Source: JBQTHI01 sp052390035 (GTDB lineage: Bacteria > Actinomycetota > Acidimicrobiia > Spongiisociales > ZC4RG35). Taken from it: a DNA stretch of 64,000 nucleotides. Positions 50,494 through 59,935 of this stretch are shown piece by piece. Each line of letters begins with the position of its first letter. The stretch's first letter is position 1. The translations under genes and the position numbers were made by a program. The notes under the pieces are model-generated. The model searched no databases. It was not told the DNA's origin and was given only the letters and a program-made list of their open reading frames with translations. The stretch is taken from NCBI GenBank assembly GCA_052390035.1, contig JBQTHI010000044.1, positions 50,214-114,213 on the forward strand. The letters run 5' to 3'.

Positions 50494-51186
50494 ATGCACA
50501 ATTGGGGACGAGTCGCCAAATCGGCGGCGCTGGCGAATCTGGCCGTCATGGCGGTGGCGGCTGCGCTGATTGCCGACTTGGAGGCAGTAGCCGTGGCCGT
50601 TGGTTTCGGGTTGGCCGCCCTTCTGTTCAGATGGCGCGAAAGGTTGGGGGCCACCGCGACTTTCCTCCTGTCGGCGATCGTGTTGTTCTTCATGGGCACG
50701 GCCGCGGTGAGCAATCTCAGGGCCAGGGAGCCCCTTCCTGACTTGATCGTTCCCGTCACGCTGATGGCGGTTTCTTTCGTCGGTGTGGTCGCCGGACTAG
50801 GAGCGTTGGTGAATGCCAAAGGGCGTGCCCCGGGGGCGCTCATTGCCGGAATCGCCGGCGGCTTGTGGGCCGTGGCGCTTCTCTCGGCGTTTTTGCTTGG
50901 CGGCCCGGCAGCTGCCGGTACCGGGTCGGTGGTGGTGTCCGAGAACGTGGAGTTCGATGTGACCGTGATCTCCTTGCCAGGCCCCGCAGTATCGATTCAC
51001 ATGGCCAACCGTGATCTTTTCTGGCACTCGTTTACGATCGACGAGCTGGGCGTGGACTTGCTGGTTCCGGTGAACGGCGAACGAACTGCCAGCTTCACAG
51101 GTTCGCCGGGAACCTACCGCTTCTACTGCCGAATCCCCGGACACGCCAGTGCGGGAATGGTCGGTACCCTGACCATCACCGGATGA
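50494..51186 (+). CDS. Membrane-anchored cupredoxin-like protein
   Basis: 230 aa. Four membrane helices (residues ~10-145) are followed by an exported cupredoxin domain. The blue-copper ligands are visible: His in RDLFWHSFTI, then Cys, His and Met in YCRIPGHASAGM. It would carry electrons or sequester copper at the outer membrane face. ATG 50494 has GAGGAGG four bases upstream. It diverges from the DtxR-family gene. Confidence 0.83.
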   Translation: MHNWGRVAKSAALANLAVMAVAAALIADLEAVAVAVGFGLAALLFRWRERLGATATFLLSAIVLFFMGTAAVSNLRAREPLPDLIVPVTLMAVSFVGVVAGLGALVNAKGRAPGALIAGIAGGLWAVALLSAFLLGGPAAAGTGSVVVSENVEFDVTVISLPGPAVSIHMANRDLFWHSFTIDELGVDLLVPVNGERTASFTGSPGTYRFYCRIPGHASAGMVGTLTITG

Positions 51187-51205
51187 GTAGTCAGAAGCGG
51201 CCCTT

Positions 51206-52348
51206 GTGAAGCGTCGCTGGGTCGGCGTCGCCATGGCGCTGGCGACCCTGGTGGTGATTGGCTACGGGGCGACCCTGAGTGCGCCGGTCATCTGGTTCGT
51301 CGATGTCATGGCAATCCTGGCTCTCCTGTCTCCGGCCATCGTGGGCGCATACCTGATCTGGAGGCTGCCCGCCAACCCCGTTGGCTTGCTGCTTTCGGCT
51401 TTCGCCTTCACCTTCGCCGTTGGCATCGTCGGTGAGACGGCGGCGGCGACCGGGAGTCCGCTCGCGGCTTGGGGCGCCTGGCTGGGAAGCTGGCAGTGGG
51501 CGGTCGGTATGGCGTTGATTCTGGTGTTCCTCCCACTTCTCTTCCCCGATGGAAAACTGCCTTCACCCCGTTACCGAAGGGTGCTGCCGGTTACCTGGAT
51601 CGGGCTGGCCATGATCGTTAGCGGCGAAGCGTTCCGGCCCTCGGCGGAGATTCCCACCGCTGGCGTCACAATTACCGTTGACCTCCCGCTGCCGCTTCCA
51701 ATACCCCCGATAGTCCTTGACGTGATGGCAGCGGTCGGGCTCGCCCTCATGCTGTCAGCCGTCGCTTCCGGGTTGGTGGGGGCGGTTTGGCGGTTCCGGC
51801 GATCTAAAGGGATCGAACGTCAGCAGATGAAAGTGTTTGCGAGCGCACTGGTCGCCGCCGTCACCGGCATGGCGCTGAACGTGATTCTGTACCAGTTAGA
51901 TCTCACCAACGTGGCCAATGCTTTGTTTGCCACCCTTGTTGTGATCCTGATCTCCTCGATCGGGGTGGCGGTATTGCGATACCGCCTCTACGACCTTGAT
52001 CTGGTCATTCGCCGAACCATCGCCTATGCGTTGGCCACGATGGTGCTGATCGCCGTGTACGCCGGGGCTACCTTGCTACTCGGGACACTGCTCGGCCGCC
52101 ACAACCCGCTGGGGGTGGCAACTTCGACCCTCGCCGTGGCGGGATTGTTTAACCCAGTTCGCCGGTTCGTGCAGACCGCGGTGGATCGTCGTTTCGATCG
52201 GGCTCATTTCGACGCCACCAGGGTGATCGACAGCTTCTCGGCGAGGCTGCGAGGTGATGCTGACCTTGACGGGCTCACTGTCGACCTGGCCGGCGTTGTC
52301 GGTGCGACGCTGCGCCCCGCCAAGGTATCGGTCTGGCTGAGGAAATGA
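51206..52348 (+). CDS. Histidine-kinase-like membrane sensor protein lacking a kinase domain
   Basis: 380 aa. About eight membrane helices are followed by YRLYDLDLVIRRTIAYALAT and FVQTAVDRRFDRAHFDATRV, the linker motifs seen upstream of NarL-type kinases in actinobacteria. It ends at SVWLRK with no HisKA or HATPase domain, and no continuation in another frame is visible. Similar kinase-less proteins occur in related bacteria, so this is probably its full form. GTG start. Signal unknown. Confidence 0.75.
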   Translation: MKRRWVGVAMALATLVVIGYGATLSAPVIWFVDVMAILALLSPAIVGAYLIWRLPANPVGLLLSAFAFTFAVGIVGETAAATGSPLAAWGAWLGSWQWAVGMALILVFLPLLFPDGKLPSPRYRRVLPVTWIGLAMIVSGEAFRPSAEIPTAGVTITVDLPLPLPIPPIVLDVMAAVGLALMLSAVASGLVGAVWRFRRSKGIERQQMKVFASALVAAVTGMALNVILYQLDLTNVANALFATLVVILISSIGVAVLRYRLYDLDLVIRRTIAYALATMVLIAVYAGATLLLGTLLGRHNPLGVATSTLAVAGLFNPVRRFVQTAVDRRFDRAHFDATRVIDSFSARLRGDADLDGLTVDLAGVVGATLRPAKVSVWLRK

Positions 52349-52391
52349 GACCCAACGAAGGGCGCCGCCAAGGCGCCAGAATCCCTGAAGG

Positions 52392-53216
52392 ATGCCTGAG
52401 CTTCCCGAAGTCGAAACCATTCGCCGCCATTTAGCCCCATTAGTGGAGGGACGACGCCTGATCGACGTGGAGGTGCGTCATCCTCGAACGGCTCGGCGCA
52501 TGGTCAGCCGGCGAGAGCTGGTGGCACGGCTGGCCGGTGGGACGGTCGAACACCTGGATCGACGCGGCAAGTTCCTCCTTGCCAGCCTGCGCAACGGGAT
52601 GACCTGGGTCACCCATCTCGGCATGTCCGGTCATATCGAAGTGGCGAGGCTCGACGATCCCGAGCAGCCCCACACCCACTTTGTGGCGGTCACCGACCGT
52701 GGCGACCGGTTCCGTCTGGTCGATCCCCGTACCTTTGGTTTCGTGGCGGTCTTCACTCCGGACGAGCTGGCCGGCGAACTGCGCCTCGGTCGTGACGCCC
52801 TGGTCGATCTGCCGGCTGCATCCTCGCTGGTCGCCATCATGTCCGGACGGACGGCGTCGATCAAGGCACTGCTCCTCGACCAGCGGATCGTCGCCGGGCT
52901 CGGCAACATCTATAGCGATGAGATACTCCACCGGGCCCGCCTACGACCGTCCCGTGCGGCCGGATCGCTCGCCCCGGCCGAGGTGAGCAAGCTCCGTGCG
53001 GCAATCCGTCCGGTGCTGGAGGCGGGGATAGAGGCGGGTGGCACCTCCCTCGGTGATCTGGCTTATTTGCTCCCCGACGGACGTGCCGGGAGGTATCTCG
53101 ACCACTTGCGGGTCTATGGGAGGGAAGGTGCGGCGTGCCGGCGTTGTGGTGGGCCGATTGAGAGGACGGTGCTGGCGGGGAGGTCGTCATACTTCTGCCC
53201 GCGCTGCCAAACATGA
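52392..53216 (+). CDS. mutM: Formamidopyrimidine-DNA glycosylase
   Basis: 274 aa. It excises oxidised purines. PELPEVETIRRHLAP supplies the catalytic Pro1 and Glu2; WVTHLGMSGHIEV and GLGNIYSDEILHRARLRP follow; the C-terminal zinc finger is CRRCGGPIERT...CPRC. AAGGATG gives a close ribosome binding site. It is joined to acyP by an ATGA overlap and precedes smc, a common actinobacterial order. Confidence 0.96.
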   Translation: MPELPEVETIRRHLAPLVEGRRLIDVEVRHPRTARRMVSRRELVARLAGGTVEHLDRRGKFLLASLRNGMTWVTHLGMSGHIEVARLDDPEQPHTHFVAVTDRGDRFRLVDPRTFGFVAVFTPDELAGELRLGRDALVDLPAASSLVAIMSGRTASIKALLLDQRIVAGLGNIYSDEILHRARLRPSRAAGSLAPAEVSKLRAAIRPVLEAGIEAGGTSLGDLAYLLPDGRAGRYLDHLRVYGREGAACRRCGGPIERTVLAGRSSYFCPRCQT

Positions 53217-53485
53217 AGGCAGTACACGCCGTCGTGAGAGGACGGGTGCAGGCGGTTGGGTTCCGTCAGGCCGCCAAGGCCGCAGCCCGTTCCCGCCATC
53301 TGGTCGGCTGGGTGCGTAACGCCGCCGACGGAACCGTTGAGGTTTGGCTGCAGGGTGAGGCATCGGCCGTCGACCAAGTCGTCGATTGGCTCTGGCTCGG
53401 ACCGGCCGGATCGCTGGTCGTCGGGGTGGAATCCGACGTGGTCGCCCTCGATGCTCAGCTTGCCGACTTCTTCATCCGGCAATAG
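53213..53485 (+). CDS. acyP: Acylphosphatase
   Basis: 90 aa. VRGRVQAVGFRQAAKAAA holds the catalytic Arg of the phosphate loop and GWVRNAADGTVEVWLQG the catalytic Asn. It hydrolyses acyl phosphates. It overlaps mutM by 4 bases and lies 79 bases before smc. Confidence 0.93.
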   Translation: MKAVHAVVRGRVQAVGFRQAAKAAARSRHLVGWVRNAADGTVEVWLQGEASAVDQVVDWLWLGPAGSLVVGVESDVVALDAQLADFFIRQ

Positions 53486-53564
53486 GACGGTTAGCCGCAA
53501 GTATGCCGAACATGACTACCGCCCGCTAACCTCAAACAGTTCCGAATGACACAGGTGTAACTCC

Positions 53565-56500
53565 TTGTATCTGAAGAGTCTCAAGGTGGCCGGTTTCAAG
53601 TCGTTTGCCGACCGCACTCGACTCGAGTTCCGGCCGGGGGTGGCTGTCCTCGTCGGTCCCAACGGATCCGGCAAATCCAACCTGGTCGACGCCATCCACT
53701 GGGTTCTCGGCACCCAGGCTCCGACGACCCTCCGAACCGCCAAGATGGAAGATGTCATCTTTGCCGGGACCGCCACCCGGCCCTCGCTGGGACGCGCCGA
53801 GGTCACCGTCATCTTCGACAACGCCGACCGCCAGATGGCGCTCGACCTTGACGAGGTGTCGCTCACCCGACGTCTCTATCGCGACGGATCGTCCGATTAC
53901 GAAATCAATGGTGTGAACTGCCGTTTGCTCGACGTTCAGGAGTTGCTCAGCGACTCGGGGGTGGGCCGCCATCAGCACATAATCGTCAACCAGGGCCAGG
54001 TGGATGCGATTCTCAACGCAGGTCCGGACGAGCATCGCGCCGTCATCGAAGAAGCGGCCGGGATCCTCAAGCACCGCCTTCGCCAGGAGCGGGCGATGCG
54101 CAGGTTGGAGCGAACCGACCAAGACCTGAGGCGGCTGAACGACGTTCTCGCCGAAGTCGAGAGGCAGATGCGCCCATTGCGGCGGCAGGCGGAAGCCGCC
54201 GAACGCCAGCAGCAAGTGGCCAGCCAAGTCCGCGCTCTCACTCTCTTCATGGGAGGCGAGGCACTTCGGGGCCTCGACCATCGCTTAGACGAGATGGCAG
54301 CCGAGGTCTCCGAATTGCGGGATCGATCGTCGGCGGCAGCCGAGGCTGCCATCATCGTGGCCGGCACTCTGCGCCAACTCACGACCAGGGCCGCCACTCT
54401 CGGCGAATTGTTGGAACGGGAGAGCGCGGCCGCCGTCCGAATGGAGACTGCCCTGGAGCGAGTGCGGCGCGTAGCCCAGGTGGCGCACGAGCGGCACCGC
54501 TCCAAGTCGGCGCTCGTGGAAGGGGTTGACGAGCGAAGGCGGGATCTGGCTTTGGAGTTGGAGTCGAGTGATGCCGAGGTGGCCCTGGCCGCCTCGGACG
54601 AAGCCGCCGCCACGGGCTTGATTGAGGAACATCAAAACCACTTTCGCATCGCCGAAGACGAAGAGCGTTCCCTGGTGGATCAGGAAAACCTCCCGGTGGA
54701 AGGAGCGTGGGCGGTCGTTCAGGGCGACCTGCTTGCGCTCAGAGCCGCCGAACAGCGCGATCGCCGGGAGATCGACTCGGTCACCCAACGTATCGCGATG
54801 GTGGCGGCCCGCCGGTTGAACGAGATCGAGGAGCGGGTGCGTCTTGACGACGAGATCCGCAATGTTGATCAAAGGGTAAGCCTCTCCCAGGCCTCGTACG
54901 ATCGGGCGGGGGAGATCCGGCGCGACGAACAGAAACTCTGGGAAGGCACCGAAGCCGAGCACAACGAGAAGCGCCTGGAGGCGGTCGGTGCCCGGGCAAG
55001 ACTCGAGGCGGTAAAGCTGGCTGCCGACGGCATCGACGACTCCGAGGCTCGGGAAATGGTCGGGGCGCTGCCCGGCTATCGGGGCTCTATGAGTGACCTG
55101 TTAGCCGTCCCATCGGAATGGGCGGCGGCAGTTGATGCCGCCCTCGGGGTGTGGTCGGAGGCTCTGGCTTTCAATGATCGAGCCAGCTTGGAGCAGGCGG
55201 TCGGGCGGCTCAAACATTCGGGCAGGGGCGGGTTGGCGCTGATCGGCTCCTCTCCTGGCCACCCGGGAACAGCCCGTCAGGTGGCGGCGGCCAATGGCCT
55301 AGACGCTTTGGCCGATCTCTTCAATGGCGACGCGCTGGTCGAGGACCTGTTGGGCGATGTTGTCGTGGTCGAGGGCTGGGCTGCCGGTTGGTCGCTGGTC
55401 GGACGCCATCCGACAGTGCGAGCAGTCACGCCGGAGGGGGATCTGATCACCCGCGACGGGATCGTGGTCGCTAAGCCCGACGCCACCACACCGGGCTTGG
55501 CGGAAGAGGCCGCGGCGGCCCTAGCCCGCATAGACCTTGAACTGGCCAGGCTGGCGAGCCGGTTTGCTGCCGCCCGGCGCCAATTCGAGACGAGCCGTCA
55601 ACAGGAGCGTGTCGCGCTTGAGGAGCTCGAGTCGCTCGAAGCCAAGTTGGCCGGGGCGGCCGAGGCATTGGGCCGGGCGAACCGGGCTATCGCGGACCTG
55701 GACGCCGAGTTGATTCGGCTGGAGGAGCGTCAAAGTGCCCTCTCCGCCGCCATCGCCGGCCGCGCCGGCCAGATCGAACGGCTCACGGCGACGGTGGCAG
55801 CATTGGACGGCCGGGAAGCCGAACGTCAGCGCCTGGTCGAAGATTGGACCAGCCGGCGCCGCCAGCTGGCCGCCGTCCGCGAAGAGGCGAGGGCGGCGTG
55901 GCAGCACGCGGCATCGACAGCTTCAGCGGCGGCCGAGAGAAAGGCAGTGCTCGAAACCCGACGCCAGGTGATCGAACAGGAAATGTCCCGGGGCGAACTC
56001 GACTCTGGACGTGGCGAGACGTTCGAACATCTGGCTCTCATCGAGACATTGTCGAGACGCGCCATTGACGTTATGCGCCAACAGGTTGAGGCTCTCCGCG
56101 ATCGGCAGGATCTGCAGAGGTCCGAGGCCAGATCAGTCGGCGAGGCGCTGGCGGCAAGCCGGGCTGAGCACGACGACCGCCAATTAACCATCGAAGGCTG
56201 CCGGGTTCGCCTCAGCGACCTCGCCATCGAGCAGACCGAAGCACGCGTCCGCCGCGAATCGGTCGTGGAGGGCTTGGCTCGCGACCTCGACGCCGGGGAA
56301 GAGGAGGCGTTGTCGGGGCCCCGGCCGGAACTCGACGGGGAGGCGCCGCTCCATGAAACCCTTCTCGCCAAGCAGGCCGAGCTCAGACGGATGGGGCCTG
56401 TCAACCCGTTGGCGGGAGCGGAGTATCGGACGCTCTCGGAGCGGCACGAGTTCATGACCGCTCAACTCACCGATCTGGAGAGTTCTCGCCTTGAACTACG

Positions 56501-56996
56501 CAAGGTGATGAAGGCGATGGACGAAGAGATCAAAGCACAGTTCCTGGCGGCCTTCGCCGAGATTTCGGCGGCCTATCAGGAACACTTCGGCGTGTTATTC
56601 CCGGGAGGGCGCGGTCGTATGCGTCTGACCGAACCCGACCAGCCGCTTACCTCGGGCGTCGAGATCGAGGCACAACCAATGGGAAAGAAGATCGCCAGAC
56701 TCTCTCTCCTTTCCGGAGGGGAAAAGTCGCTAGCCGCCCTCGCCTTCTTGTTCGGCGTCTTCCGGGCACGACCGTCGCCGTTCTACATTCTCGACGAGGT
56801 GGAGGCCGCCCTCGACGACTCCAACTTGCGCCGGTTCCTCCGGCTGGTGGACGCCTTTGGCGGGGAGAGCCAGCTCGTTTTGGTCACCCATCAGCAGCAG
56901 ACCATGGAGGCCGCCGACGTGCTGTACGGAGTGACGATGGAGCCGGGAGGGTCATCGCAGGTCATCGCCAAGGAGCTCGCCACGTCCCGAAACTAG
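53565..56996 (+). CDS. smc: Chromosome segregation ATPase SMC
   Basis: 1143 aa. N-terminal head GPNGSGKSNLVDAI (Walker A), coiled coil 1 (about 165-490), hinge (about 500-640; ALPGYRGSMSDLLAVP, GRGGLALIGS), coiled coil 2, and C-terminal head LSLLSGGEKSLAALAFLFG (signature) and FYILDEVEAALDDSN (Walker B). It forms the bacterial condensin with ScpA/ScpB, encoded elsewhere. TTG start; MYLKSLKVAGFKSFADRT is the invariant N-terminus, so the start is secure despite a weak ribosome binding site. Confidence 0.96.
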   Translation: MYLKSLKVAGFKSFADRTRLEFRPGVAVLVGPNGSGKSNLVDAIHWVLGTQAPTTLRTAKMEDVIFAGTATRPSLGRAEVTVIFDNADRQMALDLDEVSLTRRLYRDGSSDYEINGVNCRLLDVQELLSDSGVGRHQHIIVNQGQVDAILNAGPDEHRAVIEEAAGILKHRLRQERAMRRLERTDQDLRRLNDVLAEVERQMRPLRRQAEAAERQQQVASQVRALTLFMGGEALRGLDHRLDEMAAEVSELRDRSSAAAEAAIIVAGTLRQLTTRAATLGELLERESAAAVRMETALERVRRVAQVAHERHRSKSALVEGVDERRRDLALELESSDAEVALAASDEAAATGLIEEHQNHFRIAEDEERSLVDQENLPVEGAWAVVQGDLLALRAAEQRDRREIDSVTQRIAMVAARRLNEIEERVRLDDEIRNVDQRVSLSQASYDRAGEIRRDEQKLWEGTEAEHNEKRLEAVGARARLEAVKLAADGIDDSEAREMVGALPGYRGSMSDLLAVPSEWAAAVDAALGVWSEALAFNDRASLEQAVGRLKHSGRGGLALIGSSPGHPGTARQVAAANGLDALADLFNGDALVEDLLGDVVVVEGWAAGWSLVGRHPTVRAVTPEGDLITRDGIVVAKPDATTPGLAEEAAAALARIDLELARLASRFAAARRQFETSRQQERVALEELESLEAKLAGAAEALGRANRAIADLDAELIRLEERQSALSAAIAGRAGQIERLTATVAALDGREAERQRLVEDWTSRRRQLAAVREEARAAWQHAASTASAAAERKAVLETRRQVIEQEMSRGELDSGRGETFEHLALIETLSRRAIDVMRQQVEALRDRQDLQRSEARSVGEALAASRAEHDDRQLTIEGCRVRLSDLAIEQTEARVRRESVVEGLARDLDAGEEEALSGPRPELDGEAPLHETLLAKQAELRRMGPVNPLAGAEYRTLSERHEFMTAQLTDLESSRLELRKVMKAMDEEIKAQFLAAFAEISAAYQEHFGVLFPGGRGRMRLTEPDQPLTSGVEIEAQPMGKKIARLSLLSGGEKSLAALAFLFGVFRARPSPFYILDEVEAALDDSNLRRFLRLVDAFGGESQLVLVTHQQQTMEAADVLYGVTMEPGGSSQVIAKELATSRN

Positions 56997-57012
56997 TTTC
57001 TGCGATGGCCGG

Positions 57013-57018
57013 TAGCCT
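57013..57018 (+). promoter_or_regulatory. -10 element of ftsY, leaderless
   Basis: TAGCCT, eight bases before GTG 57027. Confidence 0.45.
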
Positions 57019-57026
57019 GAGTCGCA

Positions 57027-58034
57027 GTGGACACGGTTTACATCGTCGTCGGGGTCGTCCTACTTCTTGCCCTGGTCGGCTTCCTTCTGATGCGAAGCCT
57101 CCGCCCATCGGCACCAGCGGGTGAACGGCCAGCCAACACCCTCGCCACGACGGGGATCGCCGGTCGAGTAAACCGATCTCGGGAAGCCCTGGGTGAAGCG
57201 ATGCGGGGGGTCTTCTCGCGAGGTTCGCTCGACCACTCCTTCTGGGAAAGTATGGAGGAGGCCCTGATCGCCGCCGACGTCGGCGTGGTGGCCGCCACCG
57301 GGATAACGGAGCGGGTGCGTCGGGCCAAACCGGCGGATGCCGATGCCGCCCGTCACTTGCTCGAAGATGAGTTGCGGGAGGTGTTCGCCGGCGCCGACCG
57401 CGACCTTCGTCTCACTGGCGACCCGGCGGTGGTACTGGTGGCGGGTGTTAACGGAGTGGGCAAAACCACCTCGATTGCCAAACTGGCCGGCCGCCTCATC
57501 GCCCGGGGTCATCGGCCCCTGCTCGCGGCGGCCGACACCTTCCGGGCGGCGGGCGATGCCCAGCTTCGCTCGTGGGCAGAACGGGTGGGAGTCCCGGTCA
57601 TCGGCGGAAAGGTGGGTTCGGATCCTGCCGCGGTCGCCTTCGACGGGTTGGCCGCCGCCCGCGCCAGGGGGAGAGATGTGGTGATCGTCGACACCGCCGG
57701 ACGGCTCCACTCGAAACAGAACCTGATGGCCGAGCTGGCCAAGATTCGACGGGTGCTCGAGCGGGATGGAGGTCGAGTCAGTGAGTCGCTGCTGGTACTG
57801 GACGCCACCGCAGGCCAAAATGGAATCGCCCAGGTGCGGGAGTTCGCCGCAGCCGTCGGACTGACCGGGATCGTTCTCACCAAGCTCGACGGAACTGCCA
57901 AGGGAGGAATCGTCGTAGCCGTCGAACAGGAGTTGGGCGTGCCGGTCAAGTTCGTCGGAGTCGGAGAAGGGATCGAAGATCTGATGCCGTTCGACCCGAA
58001 TGATTTCGTAAGAGAATTGCTGGCCGAGGCATGA
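57027..58034 (+). CDS. ftsY: Signal recognition particle receptor FtsY
   Basis: 335 aa. An N-terminal membrane helix (VYIVVGVVLLLALVGFLL) replaces the acidic A domain, as in many actinobacteria. The NG domain has GVNGVGKTTSIAKLA (G1), DTFRAAGDAQL (G2), DTAGRLHSKQNLMAEL (G3), TKLDGTAKGG (G4) and GVGEGIEDLMPF (G5 region). It docks SRP-ribosome complexes to the translocon. Its stop overlaps the cdd start (ATGA). Confidence 0.96.
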   Translation: MDTVYIVVGVVLLLALVGFLLMRSLRPSAPAGERPANTLATTGIAGRVNRSREALGEAMRGVFSRGSLDHSFWESMEEALIAADVGVVAATGITERVRRAKPADADAARHLLEDELREVFAGADRDLRLTGDPAVVLVAGVNGVGKTTSIAKLAGRLIARGHRPLLAAADTFRAAGDAQLRSWAERVGVPVIGGKVGSDPAAVAFDGLAAARARGRDVVIVDTAGRLHSKQNLMAELAKIRRVLERDGGRVSESLLVLDATAGQNGIAQVREFAAAVGLTGIVLTKLDGTAKGGIVVAVEQELGVPVKFVGVGEGIEDLMPFDPNDFVRELLAEA

Positions 58035-58414
58035 ACCAGGCCGAGCTGGTTGGGGCGGCGAGGAAGGCGGCCGAGAAGGCTTACGCCCCCTACTCCCGTT
58101 TCAGGGTCGGGGCCGCCGTCTTGGCTCCAGACGGACGGATCTACACCGGAGCGAACGTTGAGAACGCTTCGTACCCTGTCACGAACTGCGCCGAAGCCAT
58201 TGCGGTGGGACATGCGGTGTCGGAAGGGGTGCGCCAAATCGTGGCAGTGGCGGTGGCGTGCATCGATGCGCCGACCGTTGACGGCGCCTACCCATGCGGC
58301 CGCTGCCGGCAGATCCTCAACGAGTTCGCCACCGAGACGGTGTTCGTCACCACCAACGAGGGAGAGGTCCGTCGGCATACCCTGACCGAGCTCCTGCCGC
58401 ACGGTTTTAAGTGA
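58031..58414 (+). CDS. cdd: Cytidine deaminase
   Basis: 127 aa, homotetrameric size class. The zinc site is TNCAEAIAV (Cys and catalytic Glu) and YPCGRCRQIL (two Cys); YSRFRVGAAV and GANVENASYP bind the nucleoside. It salvages cytidine to uridine. It is coupled to ftsY and to the next gene by 4-base overlaps. Confidence 0.95.
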   Translation: MNQAELVGAARKAAEKAYAPYSRFRVGAAVLAPDGRIYTGANVENASYPVTNCAEAIAVGHAVSEGVRQIVAVAVACIDAPTVDGAYPCGRCRQILNEFATETVFVTTNEGEVRRHTLTELLPHGFK

Positions 58415-59442
58415 CCCACGTCCTCTTTTTGATTCTCGACGCGTTCGACCCGAGACGCCTGTCACCGCATCTGACCCCGAACCTGTGGCGGTGGGCCAAC
58501 ACCGATGGGGCGGTAGCGGGAACGGGGCGGTCGGTAATGGCGTCATGCACCTATCCCAACCATGCGACCTTTGTGACCGGGGTCGGACCCGACGTGCACG
58601 GGATTCACACCAACCACGTCATCGATGGGTCGGTGAAAGGGGCCTGGGAGGTGGGGCCGGCAGTCCCGACCCTGTTCACAAGATTGAAGGAGCGAGTGGA
58701 GTCCGCCGCCGTTCTGGGCGACCATCACCTCGTCACTGTGATGGGGGCACAGGAGGCGACCGAACATTGGCCGCCGGGAGGGGAACTAGCCGGGGTCGGG
58801 CAACTCGACCTGCTCGGATATCCCGACGACAATGCGGTGTTGCCGGTGCTCCTCACCGCCCTGGAAAAGGGGGTCGAATTGGTGGTCGGCTACTTCGGAT
58901 CGATCGACACCTGGTCCCACATTTACGGACCCGAATCCGAGGAAGCCACCGACGCCTATCGACGTCTTGATGCGAAGATCCAAGACATCGACCAGATCAT
59001 GCGGGGGCGGTGGGAAGAGACGGTGCTGGTGGTGGTGAGCGACCACGTTCAGGACACGGTCGCCGGTCCGGGAATCGACCTGCGAGCCGAACTGGCCCAC
59101 GACATCGTGGTGGTTGACGAGGGGAGCGCTGCCTTGATCGGTGGTCTCGAGGAGACGGTGATTCTCCATGCGATCGACGGGGTGGAAGGCTGGAAAGTCC
59201 TGGCCGACGGCAACGTCCTGGTCTGGTGTGAACCGCGCCGCTACTTCGGCCCGTTCGACCAGCCGGTGTTTAAGGGGATACACGGTGGGGCCCACACCAG
59301 GACCCAGCTCGCATTGGTGGGTGGGGGTCACCGGGCGCGCCACGAACTCGCCGCCACTGTCGCCGCCGGGCCCGTCCCGGCTTCCCATTGGGGACCTGCC
59401 ATCGAGGGAGTTCTCAACGAAAGCCGACTGTTGGCGCCTTGA
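58411..59442 (+). CDS. Alkaline-phosphatase-superfamily protein (type I phosphodiesterase/nucleotide pyrophosphatase-like)
   Basis: 343 aa. LFLILDAFDPRRLSPHLTPN gives the first metal Asp; ASCTYPNHATFVTGVGPDVH the nucleophile Thr/Ser region; SIDTWSHIYGP and VVVSDHVQDT further metal ligands. No signal peptide, so probably cytosolic. Substrate unknown. GTG start overlapping the cdd stop (GTGA), the last of the ftsY-cdd operon. Confidence 0.82.
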   Translation: MTHVLFLILDAFDPRRLSPHLTPNLWRWANTDGAVAGTGRSVMASCTYPNHATFVTGVGPDVHGIHTNHVIDGSVKGAWEVGPAVPTLFTRLKERVESAAVLGDHHLVTVMGAQEATEHWPPGGELAGVGQLDLLGYPDDNAVLPVLLTALEKGVELVVGYFGSIDTWSHIYGPESEEATDAYRRLDAKIQDIDQIMRGRWEETVLVVVSDHVQDTVAGPGIDLRAELAHDIVVVDEGSAALIGGLEETVILHAIDGVEGWKVLADGNVLVWCEPRRYFGPFDQPVFKGIHGGAHTRTQLALVGGGHRARHELAATVAAGPVPASHWGPAIEGVLNESRLLAP

Positions 59443-59501
59443 GGACTCTCGCCGTCGTATGCTCTTCGGGCAGCCAAGGGAGGCGGGAAACAGGAGACGA
59501 A

Positions 59502-59891
59502 ATGGCTAAGACCTACATAACGGTCGTCGGTGTGATTCTCGTCGCTTCGGCTCTGCTGGGCTTTACCAGCAACCCGTTCGTCGGTGAGGCCGAGAACGCC
59601 CTGCTTGCCGCCGACGCCCTCCACAACATCGTTCACCTCATCACGGGGTTATTGGCCCTGTGGATTGGGTTCGGGATGTCGGGCGACAGATTGGCGCGGG
59701 GAGTGATCGGGTTCGGATGGCTGTATGTGGTCCTCTTCGTGGTTCTGTTGTTGAGCCCCGATCTCTTCGGGCTGCTCTCGATCGACACCAACCTGGCGGA
59801 TCACGTGCTCCATGCGGCGCTGGGAGTTGTCAGCCTTCTGGTTGGCATGGCCGCCAGAAGGGCCACCGGAGCGACACCAGCAACTGCCTGA
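59502..59891 (+). CDS. DUF4383 membrane protein
   Basis: 129 aa with four membrane helices. SNPFVGEAENALLAADALHN and IVHLITGLLALWIGF match DUF4383; function unknown. ATG 59502 has AGGAGA upstream. It converges on etfA. Confidence 0.82.
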   Translation: MAKTYITVVGVILVASALLGFTSNPFVGEAENALLAADALHNIVHLITGLLALWIGFGMSGDRLARGVIGFGWLYVVLFVVLLLSPDLFGLLSIDTNLADHVLHAALGVVSLLVGMAARRATGATPATA

Positions 59892-59918
59892 TGCTCCGAA
59901 CCGTCGTGTGACGGCCCC

Positions 59919-59931
59919 CCGCCAATGGCGG
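59919..59931. terminator. Small hairpin between convergent genes
   Basis: CCGCC-AAT-GGCGG between the DUF4383 and etfA stops. Short and without a T-run, so weak. Confidence 0.25.
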
Positions 59932-59935
59932 CTGG

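Noticed and set aside
51206..52348. Histidine kinase truncated by a frameshift
   Set aside because: No HisKA or HATPase motifs follow in any frame before mutM; the short form looks natural.
52361..52377. GGCGCC...GGCGCC hairpin as a terminator before mutM
   Set aside because: Only six base pairs, no T-run, and it sits right at the mutM ribosome binding site.
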